From Phocoena phocoena (Eukaryota; Chordata; Mammalia; Artiodactyla; Phocoenidae): DNA of 64,000 nt. The stretch is from positions 49,431,124 through 49,495,123 of the forward strand of contig NC_089226.1 of the NCBI RefSeq assembly GCF_963924675.1, written 5' to 3'. The position numbers and the translations under genes are program-made. The notes below the pieces were generated by a model. That model saw nothing but the letters and a program-made list of their open reading frames with translations. It had not been told where the DNA came from and made no database searches. This document shows, piece after piece, positions 26,081 to 37,480 of the stretch. Positions within the stretch are counted from its first letter, which is position 1. Every line of letters starts with the position of its first letter.

Positions 26081-27239
26081 AAAGCAAATATAAAAGCTCA
26101 CAGGTGTTGGGCTAGTCATGCACAACTTTAGTGGGCTATGAAACTCAAAAAGAAGGGTCTGAAGAAGGAAAACTAAAGTATAGTTTATTAATTCTTATCA
26201 AAGAGAGGTCACCCTGGAAGAAAGTGACAACTCACCCATGATATGATACGACACACACAAGGGCTGCGGTCGGGTGGCATTAATCTTTAATCAGACCACG
26301 ATAATATTAAGACAACACACTTAAAAAGCACACAGCCAAATTTCAAGTGTGCACTTGAGCACTCTTCATCTTAATAATCATGTTTCAAAGTGAATAATTA
26401 GCTTTTAAATCTTGGTCCTCTCCCTCTTTTTAATAGCAGGTGGAGAAATGAAACAAGTGCAGGCTCTTGCCAGATAGATACCCTCCTACATCATCTGCAA
26501 TCACTGCTTTGTGGCTGCAAGCCTAGGGAGCAATAGCACTGCAAAGATTTGAAAAAGAACATAATAACACCTCTCTGATGAGTCTGCATTTCATTTGAGG
26601 AGAAACTATGCTCTTCTACCGTGAAGAATTCAGTTCTGTAAAAGGGCCAGATTTGATTGGGCCAACACAGGCTGGCTTTACTAATACGTGTAGATTTCAG
26701 GTGGCTGGTTTCTTGCTTTCTGCAAAGGTGCCAGTACCCCCATGATAGTTCACTACAGCTTTCTCCAGCCAGAAGCCATGTCTTTAGACTGTCAGTGTGA
26801 CCTTGGTAACTCTGAGCCAGGTGGGGAGCCAGGTTTGGTCATTAGACCAAACATGACCTAATCCTTGAAGTGTGTTTTGGAAACAGGGTTTACATGTCTC
26901 CCTGTTAGATGCTCTTTATTTAGAACCAAACAGCATTATCAATTAGACTTCCTGGGGCATTCTCAGTCTGGTTAGTAATTTAATTAGAATAAATTGAGTA
27001 CACTGGGTGCTTTCCTTTTTCTCCTTCTCCTCCAGCTCCTTATCTTTCTTTTTCTTCATCATCACCTCCATTAACAGATATTGATAACAAAGAAACTCTA
27101 CAAAAGGGTTACTCCAGATACTGTGTTGTCCCGAATTAGCTTAGAAGGCTGTGTTAAGCCCTTGAGTACACAAAAAACATGAACAATTTGGTCACAAATG
27201 AATTGTCAATTTAATATGAGGAGAATGGGCATTTCCTGG
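26081..27239. other. No recognised repeat
   Basis: About 1.1 kb of apparently unique sequence with few open frames. A candidate for comparison with other mammals, without positive evidence of function. Confidence 0.45.
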
Positions 27240-27385
27240 GCCCTACTTTGTGCAGCTCCTTCACATGTGTCATCTTTTTTATCCTCACCATAGTCTTGTA
27301 ATTGTAGTTGGCATTATTTCCAGCTCAGAGAGGTTAAGTAATTTGTTCCTGGTCACCCTGGCAATAAGTATGTATATCTGGGGTT
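27240..27385 (-). repeat. MIR SINE, antisense, ended by a CHR insertion
   Basis: 'ccctactttgtgcagctcct', 'tcatcttttttatcctcacc' and 'cagctcagagaggttaagta' fit antisense MIR. The short CHR at 27404 inserted at its right end. Confidence 0.7.
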
Positions 27386-27403
27386 CCTTCTGAGACTTTT
27401 TTT

Positions 27404-27609
27404 TTTTTTTTTTTTTTTGCGGTACGCGGACCTCTCACTGTTGTGGCCTCTCCCGTTGCGGAGCACAGGCTCTGGACACGCAGGCTCAGCGGCCATGGCT
27501 CACGGGCCCAGCCGCTCCACGGCATGTGGGATCTTCCCGGACCGGGGCATGAACCCGTGTCCTCTGTATCGGCAGGCGGGCTCTCAACCACTGCGCCACC
27601 AGGGAAGCC
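27404..27609 (-). repeat. Short CHR-type SINE
   Basis: T22 tract (27397-27418), 'gcggtacgcggacctctcac', full body, head ending 'ccaccagggaagcc'. Target-site duplication ccttctgagac plus T's at 27386-27396 and 27610-27620. It landed at the end of a minus-strand MIR. Confidence 0.95.
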
Positions 27610-27639
27610 CCTTCTGAGACTTTTTTTGACCTCAAACTC

Positions 27640-27790
27640 TGTTCTTAGTTCAGTGGGCACTTGTTGGGCCCCTATTATATGTTAAGTACTCTAGTAAGAG
27701 CTGAGTGCACAGAGTTAAAGTAAGACATAATGCCTTCCTCCATGGAGGGCTACCCTAGCAGGGGAGGCCACTGCAACAATCATACAAGCA
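27640..27790 (-). repeat. L2 LINE 3' end, antisense
   Basis: 'cccctattatatgttaagta', 'aagacataatgccttcctcc' and 'atggagggctaccctagcag' fit antisense L2. Confidence 0.55.
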
Positions 27791-28013
27791 AATTACAACA
27801 GTGTCATAAATGCAATAATGAATATATGTGTGAGATATAGAGCAAGTTGAGAAGGGGCATGATTAATTCCATTTAAGGGAGCAAGATTAGAGAAGACTTG
27901 CTATTAAAAGGAGCACAGAATTCGAATTGTAAAGAAAGAGGAGTTGGCCATGCAGATAAGGATAAAAGACGTATGTTGCAGGCAGGCCATTTACCTATTA
28001 AAAGAAATAGAAG

Positions 28014-28205
28014 GGGCTTCCCTGGTGGCGCAGTGGTTGAGAGTCCGCCTGCTGATGCAGGGGACGCGGGTTCGTGCCCCGGTCCGGGAAGATCCCACAT
28101 GCCGCGGAGCGGCTGGGCCCGTGAGCCATGGCCGCTGGGCCTGTGCTCCGCAACGGGAGAGGCCACAACAGTGAGAGGCCCGCGTACCGCAAAAAAAAAA
28201 AAAAA
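28014..28205 (+). repeat. Short CHR-type SINE with internal deletion
   Basis: Head 'gggcttccctggtggcgcag' through 'gtgagaggcccgcgtaccgc' and A15. The stretch 'gccgctgggcctgtgctccg' shows loss of the ~15-bp segment normally lying between the two gagcctg repeats. Imperfect flanking duplication (aaagaaatagaag/aaagaaatgtgaag). It faces the minus-strand copy at 27404. Confidence 0.94.
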
Positions 28206-28819
28206 GAAAGAAATGTGAAGAACTGAGTGTTTCTAGAGAACTTTAAGCAATAAATACATATTATGACAAATAATTTTATGCCGTTTTGGGGAGGTTCAAC
28301 TGTTTCTAAGTCAACTCTCCTTCAGGTTTCAGTTCCGTGTGGAAATTTTGATTCATTCATAAGTAACTACAATACTGGGGATCTGATGTGATAACCCTCA
28401 GAGAAGTAATAGAGACACTAAATACTATAGACATTTAGAGGCAGGAGATACGGTTTCTGTTTGGGGCGATCAAGGAAGGCTCAAAGGAGACAGCGTTTCA
28501 GCTGGACCTGAAAGGAAAGGTGGAACAGGAAGAAAGCATTCCAGGTGGAGGGCAAAAGCACTGAGGTGGGAAAGCTCCTCACAGAATCCAGCAAAGAGAA
28601 AGCCCAGGAGAGTGTTAGCATGCCTGAGGGAGAGGATCAAGTGCTGCCCGAGCTCCAGGGAATTGGAGGGGTGGTTCCTCCTGTGTGTTCAGCAGCAGCA
28701 TATCCTCACCTGCCCAGACCTCCCCAGGGGTCTTCTTCAGCAGGTAATAGAGAAACACTCCTTATGCTATCTCCCTTACCTCTGATAGCAGGCAAAGACA
28801 TGGTCACTGTATTCAAACA
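28206..28819. other. Possible L2-age remnant
   Basis: 'gaaagcattccaggtggagg' and 'gcaaaagcactgaggtggga' resemble a common ancient repeat motif also hinted at 36480-36530 and 54600-54640. The 107-codon frame from 28545 passes through it. Confidence 0.4.
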
Positions 28820-28950
28820 ATGCTGCACTCAATTCTGGGCTCAGCTCTTCTCCAGCTGTATCAGTTAACCTCTTTGAGCCCCAGATTCCCCACTTGTAAA
28901 ACTGAGGTAACATCTGTCTCAGAGGGCCACAGTGAGAACGAAACATTAGC
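28820..28950 (+). repeat. MIR SINE fragment
   Basis: 'cagttaacctctttgagccc', 'cagattccccacttgtaaaa' and 'ctgaggtaacatctgtctca' fit sense MIR. Confidence 0.6.
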
Positions 28951-29758
28951 ACATCCCTCATCCTTATATAACTCCTTAATAAGTGTCAGTGCTTGACACG
29001 CCAGTCTTCATCCCTTTCCTGCTGCTTTCTTCCATCCTCACTCCCTAACTCACACTGCACCTAAGGCCTCAGCTGAGGGAGATTTGTAAATGGTCATATT
29101 CTCTTTTGGGAGAGTCTTGCATTCTTCTAAGTTTTTTTTAAGTTATTTTTTTTTAGTTTGATGTATTATAGGAGAGTGGGTTGATAATTATCATCAGCTA
29201 TAAAGAGAAATTAACTAAGGTAGTGCTTTTGACTAAATATAGATAAATCCGTTTTCCTGGTTGGGTCCCTGGGAAAGCTCCACTCAGGTGGAAATTGGCA
29301 GATGGCAAATTTATTGGGAGTGCTTCAGAATCAAAATGCAGAGGAAGGGAGTAGGATTGGGCAGAAGGAAAAGTTGGATGTTGATGTAATTTCAACAGAG
29401 ACTCCTGAAGGTATGGCCCTGTAGAGTTGTCCTGAGTTGGGATAAAGGGGCTGGGCCTTGTCACCCCTTCATTGACCAGGAACTCCACTTAGGCTGCCCC
29501 AGAAAGGAGGAGTTACTTAGGGTGATGCCGCTTTCTTCATCTAGGGACATCTGGGGGAGTAAGTGCTTCAGTCTTGAAGGGACATCTGAGGGGCACATCA
29601 TGACATCTACTGCAATATCTGAAGCAAAGAAGTTTTATATACTTCTCTTAAGGATTTTTATAGCAGGCTAGAATTCATGTATGGTTGGAATTATTTTGCT
29701 GATAGCCAAGATGTGGCATTTTTAAAGCAATATATAAATCTGTATATATTCAGAGCAT

Positions 29759-30236
29759 TGTATTAGTTTCCCATTGGCGCTATAACAAATTGCCACAAAT
29801 TTAGTGGCTTAAAACAACACAAATGTATTGTCTTACAGTTCTGGAGGCCAGAAATCGGGAATGTTTCACTAAGCTGAAGTCAAGGTGTTGGCAGGGCCGG
29901 TTCCCTCTGTAGGCTCTACAGGGAATTCTTGCCTTTTCCAGCTTCTGAAAGCCACCTGCACTCTTTGACTTGTGATCCCTTCCTCACATCACTCCAGCCT
30001 CTTGCTTCTGTTGTCTCATCTCCTACTTCCTCCTTTGATGTTCTTGCCTACCTCTTAATCACCCTTGTGATTGCATTTAGGGCTCCCCAGATAATCCAGG
30101 ATAATCTCCCCATCTCAAGTTCCTTAACACAATCACACACCTTCAAAGTCCTTTTTGCCATAGACAGTAACATTCACAGGTTCTGCAGATTAGTATATGG
30201 ATATTTAGGGAGGGGGCCATTATTCAGCCTACTACA
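29759..30236 (-). mobile_element. Solitary MLT1-type LTR (ERVL-MaLR)
   Basis: Runs from TGTATTAGTTTCCC (29759) to CAGCCTACTACA (30236). It carries the MaLR hallmark 'gtggcttaaaacaacacaaa' and 'cagttctggaggccagaa' near its left end, in reverse orientation. Flanked by the perfect 5-bp duplication agcat (29754-29758, 30237-30241), the size expected for ERVL elements. No internal retroviral genes are present. The 105-codon frame inside is incidental. Subfamily (MLT1C/D-like) not resolved. Confidence 0.85.
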
Positions 30237-30297
30237 AGCATTATAATTAAAATTTGGTGCACTGGTGCTACCTACTGAGTGTGTTTTCTAGTGGGTG

Positions 30298-30512
30298 TTT
30301 TTTTTTTTTTTTTTTTTTTGCGGTACGCGGGCCTCTCACTGTTGTGGCCTCTCCCGTTGCGGAGCAACAGGCTCCAGACTTGCAGGCTCAGCGGCCATGG
30401 CTCATGGGCCCAGCCGCTCTGCGGCATGTGGGATCTTCCTGGACCCGGGCATGAACCCGTGTCCCCTGCATCAGCAGGTGGACTCTCAACCACTGCGCCA
30501 CCAGGGAAGCCC
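30298..30512 (-). repeat. Short CHR-type SINE
   Basis: T22 tail (30298-30319), 'gcggtacgcgggcctctcac', head ending 'ccaccagggaagcc'. Duplication tctagtgg at 30287-30294 and 30513-30520. The body has small local changes (gagcaacaggctccagactt). Confidence 0.94.
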
Positions 30513-30520
30513 TCTAGTGG

Positions 30521-31615
30521 CTTTAGGATGGCAGTGTTAACAGCCTTGTCTGGGTCTGCTTCCTTAACAGACAATCAAGATCACTGGAGCCAAATAATAT
30601 ATTCTCCAGCAAACCACTAACATGTTTAAATGAAGTCAGAAAACTCTTCTCTGTTCTGATGAAAGATAGCCAGAGCAAGATCACACTGAGAAACCTTCAA
30701 GTCTGTGCTAACAGAGCCCTGAAATAACATCTGTAGAAATCATGGAGGAAAAATAGACATTCTTGAAATGCCCCCTGAAACAGAGGGAAGAGAGAGACAC
30801 CCTGGCTTCTCCCTTCCTCCAGCCCTCCAGTCTTCCGTCAGTGTCTCCCATTGGCCTAGGAAGGGAGCCTAGGCAGTGTAACTTGCATGGAGTCAACCCT
30901 TTTGATATATAAAACAGAGCAGGAAAAGTGTGGGAATCAAATACAAGAGAAAATGACCAGCATACAGATTGAATCTCTGAAAAATGAGGACTGAAGTTCT
31001 TGCCAAATAAGTTTGTACTGGTTATTCCTGCCTCCTCACTTTAGTTTTGTCCAAATATCCAGATACTCTTTTGCATAAAAACAGTTTCTCACTTCACAGG
31101 TTCTTTATGCCCTGAGTCATTAATGATGGCATTATTCATTGTGTATGATTTCAAGACTGTGTTCCCGACCATGCCTTAGAATTTCTTACCATCTACCTTC
31201 CAGCACCAAGGACGCATAGGAGCTGGGAGAAGCTGGGGGAGGGGCTGGTGGGACATGTTTACCTGCTAGTTATTGAGCCAGGTAGCAGAACTAGAAATAG
31301 AATGTCCAGCAGGGAAGACCCTTGCTTCACAGTGGATTTTGATTAAATGCTAACTATCCAAAGTACATTTAAAAATTGTTACTGTGGTTTCTATGCTTAG
31401 AGGCTGATGCTTTACATTCCCCAATCAGCCTCCTGCCACTGAGCCCCAGGGTTGTGCCAGCGCTCTAATCTACCCTTTTGCCAGGCCCATGGCACCGTCC
31501 TAATTGGATTTTAAGTTTCTAGTAATCTGCAGCAGTACAGTGAGTTCAGTTTATTGCAGCCCTGAATAGAGATGCAGAGAAAATGCTCTCCATCTTTGGT
31601 CTTAAAAAGCTGCTG
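30521..31615. other. No recognised feature
   Basis: No repeat family, exon or RNA recognised. Confidence 0.5.
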
Positions 31616-31669
31616 TTCTCCTTCTTCCTCTTCTCCTCTCCTTCTTCTCCTCCTCCTTTCTTTTTCTTT
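31616..31669 (+). repeat. Polypyrimidine (CTT/CCT) tract
   Basis: About 54 nt, nearly all C and T, starting ttctccttcttcctcttctc. In the transcript sense it could bind PTB-like proteins or form triplex DNA. Confidence 0.85.
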
Positions 31670-31684
31670 AACTTTTAAAAGTTG

Positions 31685-31790
31685 CAAATGAAGCTGCAAA
31701 GAAATATACAGGGAAGTCCTGTTCAGCCATCACCCTGCTGACATCTTACATGACTGTAGTGTAAATCTCGAAAACAGGAGGTTGCCATTG
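31685..31790 (-). mobile_element. Probable old L1 3' UTR fragment
   Basis: 'gaagctgcaaagaaatatac', 'catcaccctgctgacatctt' resemble the same antisense L1M tail type. Short and diverged. Confidence 0.4.
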
Positions 31791-32175
31791 CTCCAAACCA
31801 CAGAGAAGATGCTTCACTTTATAAGTTGTAGAGGATGCCCCAAGCCTGGCGATGGTGGTGGTTGGCAATGTGGTAGTAATAAGAGTAATCTTGTGTATTC
31901 ATATGGTGCTTTTATACTTATCAAAGCTCTTTTAATCCCTTCCCACTAATGCAGGGGTTCTATTAGCAAGCTTCTTACTCAGCCAGGAGTTGCTGATACC
32001 TCAGTTTTACTTGGTAATTCAAGAGCCAAAGAGCTCATTATAAATGGGCTGCTTTTCATTTACTCCTGGAAGGACACAGACATCAAGTTAGCTCATCAAA
32101 AGGTGACTCAGTCCCCTTTGTCCTGCACTTTCTGTTGATTGAGAGAAATTTCTCCTCTTTAGCGGCAAAAGAGGC

Positions 32176-32530
32176 ATGAGCCTTTGCCTTTACACAGCTG
32201 CTCCCTTTGCTTTGATCTGCCTTCTGCCACCCCTACATCTAGTTTTCTCTGCCTACCCAGTGCTTCCTCATCCTATAAGATTAAGTCTTGGTGTTACCGT
32301 CTCTCAAACACCATCCTCTTTGTACTTCCTCTCAAGCTGGGTTAGGAACCTCTCCTCTGTACTGATACAGTTCCTTGTTTATGCCTTAACAAGCTTATTA
32401 GTATTATCTATTTTCTTGCCTATATCCCATAATAAATAGTGAGTTTTTTGAAGTCAGGGATTAGATTGTTTAATCCTTTATTTCTATCCCCAGCACATTT
32501 TTTAAATGGGTGGATAGGTGGATTCATGCA
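32176..32530 (+). repeat. L2 LINE 3' end, longer copy
   Basis: Sense L2: 'ctgctccctttgctttgatc', 'cttcctcatcctataagatt', 'tagtgagttttttgaagtca' and 'ctttatttctatccccagca' in the expected order. The 87-codon frame here is L2 noise. Confidence 0.65.
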
Positions 32531-32760
32531 ATAATTCTATGTCAATCTGGAAAGATAGAAAAACTTTAATAACAGCTGAATGAAAGATATGAAAATAAAT
32601 GAATCCTAGCTTATCTCCTCTTGAGGTCTTCTGTACTTTTTGCAGATGTCGCAAGGTTCAGAAATACAGAACATGTAATAATGACAGAGCTGGGGTCTGT
32701 GTGATCTTGGGACGATAGACTGATGGCAAGAAAACACTAAGATTATATTTAATAGAGTTG

Positions 32761-33150
32761 GGCTTCCCTGGTGGCACAGTGGTTAAGTATCTGCCTGCCA
32801 GTGCAGGGGACACAGATCTGAGCCCTGGTCCGGGAAGATCCCACATGCTGCGGAGCAACTAAGCCCGCCACAACTACTGAGCCTGCGCTCTAGAGCCTGC
32901 AAGCCACAACTACTGAGCCTGCGCTCTAGAGCCTGCAAGCCACAACTACTGAGCCTGCATGCCACAACTACTGAAGCCTGCGTGCCTAGAGCCCGTGCTC
33001 CTCAACAAGAGAAGCCACCGCAGTGAGAAGCCTGTGCACCACAATGAAGAGTAGCCCCCGCTCGCTGCAACTAGAGAATGCCTGCCCCATGCAGCAACAA
33101 AGACCCAACACAGCCAAAAATAAATAAATAAATTTATTTATTAAAAAAAA
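32761..33150 (+). repeat. Long CHR-type SINE with internal 36-bp tandem duplication
   Basis: Head 'ggcttccctggtggcacagt', then cacaactactgagcctg blocks, '...acccaacacagccaaaaat', (aaat)n and A8. Perfect 14-bp target-site duplication atttaatagagttg at 32747-32760 and 33151-33164. A 36-bp unit is exactly duplicated (32869-32904, 32905-32940). Confidence 0.95.
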
Positions 33151-33432
33151 ATTTAATAGAGTTGAACATAAATTTTGAGCTTCCTTTTAAACCTGGCAGT
33201 TTGAATACCTGCATATATTTCTGTTCCTTTCCAAAATTCCATCAAAGTAACAAGTAATTTAAACAGGTATAAATCTGTGAGATAAAAAAAGAAGTAGTCT
33301 TGACAACACATGTAAAATATGAACAAGATTTTGGAAGCTGGAAAGATGGCTTAGTGAAAAATGACTTAGCAGAGCTAGAAAAGCATGAATTCAAGTCCCT
33401 ATAGGAGAGGAGTGTGAGATAACAGAAAAAAA

Positions 33433-34160
33433 TGTGTACTGGTCTCTGCTCCCAGTTCCTGGCACAGAGCTCCTAAACCCTTATAATTTCCTAAGTGCTA
33501 AGAATACTGGGAGCATCTCTTGTTCTAATATTGGTCTTTGACCTCTGTTCCTGACCTAGAGCTCCATGAAACCCTTATAATTTCCTGGGTGAAAGGAGTC
33601 TCTTTTGTTCTAATGAGGTGACTCTGGGTGGGCTCCCAGATGGCTCCTGGATGAAGGCTGGTTACCAGGAAGAACCAGCCATGAGTAGAAGCTTGGAATT
33701 TTCAGCCCCACCCACCTTTCTTTTGAGAAAAGGTAAGGGCTGAAAATGGAGTTAATGACCCATCATGCTTTTGTGATGAAGCTTCCATAAAATCCCAAAA
33801 GAACGGGGTTTGGAGAGCTTCCGGGTTGGTGAACACATGGAGGTGCTAGGAGAGTGGCTCGTCTAGAAAAAGTATGGAAGCCCCACACCCCTTCCCACGT
33901 AGCTTTCTGTACTCATCTCTTCCATCTAGATGTTCAGCTGTATCTTTTATCATATCCTTTTATAATAAATGGTAAAAGTTGGGAAAATGTTTCTCTGAGT
34001 TCTCTGAGCCACTCTAGCAAATTAATTGAACCTGAGGAAGGAGTCCTTGGACCCTCCAATCATAGCCAATTGGTCAAAACCAGTTTCTGTGTAAAAGGTG
34101 TTCCATTCACACCTTCTTGTGTCCTGATGAATCCGGAAGGGGCCGGCTAGGACCTGCTGG
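33433..34160 (+). mobile_element. LTR-like element, plus orientation, family not named
   Basis: Starts TGTGTACTGG and includes 'gggctcccagatggctcctg', 'gaacacatggaggtgctagg', 'ctcttccatctagatgttca' and an AATAAA signal at about 33965 (ttataataaatgg) followed by 'gagttctctgagccactcta'. This order matches a widespread mammalian LTR type I recognise but cannot name with confidence. The right boundary is vague. No gag/pol/env remains seen. The 98-codon frame at 33854-34150 is LTR sequence. Confidence 0.6.
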
Positions 34161-35165
34161 CCTGTTGCAGTTCTCTGTGGGCCAGAGTGGGCTTGCGAGT
34201 TTCCGTAGATCTGTTAATTCATTCTAAAGTAGCGCGAACGTAACTAGATTGTATTAAAAAGGGCAGTTTCTTGGATTGATCCATAGAGACCAGCTCTGTT
34301 TGAGTTTACATAAAAAGGAAAGTTGTTCGAGTGCATTGATTTCTGTTTCTTGAATTGGAAGCATAAAAATTCCACCCCCAAAGCAAGTCCCACAGATATT
34401 TTCCAGGCCCAGACTAAAGGAGATAGAGAATAAATTTGCCAGTAAATGCTAATTGAAAGAAATTTGCCAGTAAATACTTAACATGTGACTGCGCTGAAGC
34501 AACCACCAGAATTGGACTTCAGTCATCCTACATCTTCCAAATTTTTAGCCTTTCACTGTGCAAGCTGCAAATAATTGACACCGGGCTGAGTCAGCTTTCT
34601 GATCCTCACCCTCACGGTTCAGTTGAGAGTCTAATTATAAGAGTTACTCCTACATCTCCAGAGGCAGCAGCCTTGGGATTTCTTCTTAAATTATTAATCA
34701 AGAGGAAGATAAATTTGCCTGATTCAGTTCTACAGGGATCAGTTTTCCCATAGCATACTTTTATTTATTTGTGCATAAAAGTCACTTTCAATGGTTACTT
34801 CCTTTTATTATTTTCTCGTTTTTCCATAGGTCTAGAGGATAGAATGATCAGCTTAGTATGTGTTTCACACAACTGTCTCACTGTAGTTGCAGCACAGTCT
34901 TTATCTATAACAGTTCCATAGACCCAGGAAAGTATCTAATTTATATAAAATTACTTCACTTGTTAAAGATGTTACCTCCCTATACTCCCAGTCAGTGGCA
35001 TTAAGAAAGTCTGGCACGAGAACACTGAGCTGTAATGATGCCCCCTCAAAATTAGTGTGCCAGTATGAACTCTATGTCATTTTCTTTGCCTCTCTCAAGG
35101 GCATCTCCTCTTCTGTTCTCAGTCAGTTGCTCCAGCTAAAACCCTGGACACTTCCACTTTCTTTC
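34161..35165. other. No recognised feature
   Basis: Follows the LTR-like element, whose right edge may extend into the first 100 bp. Otherwise nothing assignable. Confidence 0.45.
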
Positions 35166-35367
35166 TTTTTTTTTTGCGGTACACCGGCCTCTCACCACCG
35201 CGGCCTCTCCCGCTGCGGAGCACAGGCTCTGGACGCACAGGCCCAGGGGCCATGGCTCACGGGCCCAGCCGCTCCGCGGCATGCGGGATCCTCCCGGTTC
35301 GGGGCACGAACCCGCGTCCCCTGCATCGGCTGGCGGACTCTCAACCACTGTGCCCCCCGGGAAGCCC
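35166..35367 (-). repeat. Short CHR-type SINE, GC-rich copy
   Basis: T10 then 'gcggtacaccggcctctcac', body with cg-rich variants, head ending 'ccccgggaagccct'. Target-site duplication not clear. Frames open on both strands here are SINE-derived. Confidence 0.92.
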
Positions 35368-36719
35368 TCTTTTTTATATGCCACATTGAGTTAAGCAGCC
35401 AAGCCTCTTCTTTACACCTCCCAAATGTCTGTCCCCTCTTCTCCACTCCCACTATCCTCACCATCTCTCACCTGGACCATTGAAATAGGCCTCTAAATGA
35501 CCTCCAGGATTCTGATCTCTCTACCGTCACTGTCCCATCTCTTCATCAGAACGCTGCTGGCTAAGTGACAAATATATCCCTTAAGCCACCCAGTGGTTCC
35601 ATATTGTCTTTGTTTTAGAGTTCCCATTTCTTAGCAAACAATATTATGCAGAGGACAGTTTAGGGTAACACTTTGTCCTTTCTTAAGTAACAATTTCAAT
35701 TTCCTGTACACCCAGGGAGACCTTCACTTTCTCATAGATATTTTGCCAAAAATCAGGGGAACAATTTTATAGGAAAAAAATAGTGAAATAAGCAAAACAA
35801 TTTTTTTCTGCACTGTAAAAATAACTAAACTGAGGATGAAATTGTTACCATAAATTGGTAACAATTGAAGTTCTGTTCAGCTCCTGTTTGTGTGTTTGGG
35901 GGCTGTGGGTAATTTCCGATTATGTGATTTTTCTGGTTGCATGCCATAAAATACTTAAAATAAATAGAAACACACATAGCATCTCAAGAAGTTAAAGGTA
36001 ATCAGGATTGGAGACGAATCTAGCTAGGTGGTTTTAGGATTCAGAAATAGATAATTATGACAAGAAAGAAGTGGAGGATAAATAGTTCTCTCAATCCATA
36101 TCTTTGGCGATTCTTCCTTTTACCTCAGTTGGAAAATGAAAATTCTTTTAGTGGGAGAGTCATGGAGGGATAGAACATATTTATCAAAGTTTCAACATTT
36201 TCAAAATGGCTAGATCACTTTTTTTACCAGGATGAAGGAGGAATAGTCACACCAGCAGCTCCACTCCGTCAGTTATCAAACATTTCTCAGGCATCTACCG
36301 TGTGCCTCACAAATAATAAGCAAGTCTTTACAGATAATTAGTTTCATGTATGTGAAGTACTGCAAAGGAGTAATATCAGTTGCATGTGAAGGACCTATCA
36401 TAGGTCAGCGAGCTGTCTGAGGACATGATGTTGAAGACAGATGGGAAAGATAAGAAGCCAGATGGAGACCGATAGGAAAGGTGTTCCAGGCAGAAGGAAC
36501 AGCATGGAAGAGAATGGAACTGAGGAAATCTCGAAAGCTAGAATCTGAAGAAACCAAATAAGAGGGGACGTTAAGAAAAAGATGAGCTGGGGAGTTAAGC
36601 AGGGACCTTCTTGCCTTTATTAAGAATTGTAGACAGTATTCAAACTAGAAGCTAGAGCTAGTTGTGGAATTGCCGTCACTGTGGAAATCAATGTAGACAT
36701 TAGATAGCAGTAATGAAAA
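35368..36719. other. Unassigned sequence with old-repeat traces
   Basis: 35400-35640 resembles a common old repeat ('ctggaccattgaaataggcc', 'acccagtggttccatattgt'). 36410-36600 has L2-age motifs. One hairpin (35840). No gene. Confidence 0.4.
35840..35866. repeat. Perfect 11-bp inverted repeat (hairpin)
   Basis: Arms AATTGTTACCA (35840-35850) and TGGTAACAATT (35856-35866), loop TAAAT. Confidence 0.9.
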
Positions 36720-36825
36720 GTCTTTGTGTGCAGAGACCACATTTTAATTATCTTATCACTGGTGTCTAGCACAGAGCCTCGCCATGGTTGATGCTAAGGA
36801 AATGTTTGCTGACCGAACAGTAGCA
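36720..36825 (+). repeat. L2 LINE 3' end
   Basis: 'gtgcagagaccacattttaa', 'ggtgtctagcacagagcctc' and 'aaggaaatgtttgctgaccg' fit sense L2. Confidence 0.65.
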
Positions 36826-37085
36826 TTTGAGCAGCATAGCACTTTCATGCCTATTACCTCAGTGAAGTTTCAAATTGCTGCTAGGTCTAGGTGTACTATA
36901 CCTGTTCTACTATGAGCAAACCAGGGCTCAGAGCGACACATGCAGGGGTGCCCAGGGGCAGGAGCAGGAGGAGCCAGGCCCTGTCATTCCCTGCCCACTG
37001 TACTAGTGAGGAGGACTGACATGATGTTGCCAGCTTTTTAACTTTATTCAATTAGGATGTTTAATCTTTTTAAATAATCAATTTA

Positions 37086-37480
37086 AATGTTTCTGTTATG
37101 AACAGTTTTAAGCATATGCAAAATTAGAATTTTACAAAAAATGCTCATGTACTTCTCACCCATATTCAATAATGGTCAAGTTTGCCAATTTGCATCATAT
37201 AGCACCTAAAGTATTTTCTTTGCTGATGTATTTTAAAACAAATCCAACATTTATCTCTTTTCATCCCTACAGTATTCAGAAACTATAAAGAAAAAAGAGA
37301 GAACGTGTTCTTATATTACCACAATGCTATTATCACACCCAACAGAATTTAAAATAATTCTTGGTATGATCTAATACGCAGTTTATAATGACTTAAATTT
37401 TTCTTTTTCCTAATCAGGATCCAAACAAGCACTGTATATTACATTTGGTGGTTATGCCTCTTAAGTATAAAAAGGACATT
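37086..37480 (-). mobile_element. Old L1 (L1M-class) 3' UTR fragment
   Basis: 'ctcatgtacttctcacccat', 'ccacaatgctattatcacac' and 'atcaggatccaaacaagcac' followed by 'catttggtggttatgcctct' are diverged landmarks of old L1 3' UTRs in antisense. Non-coding, no duplications visible. Confidence 0.7.

Noticed and set aside
29929..30246. 105-codon frame
   Set aside because: Lies within a solitary MLT1-type LTR, which has no coding function.
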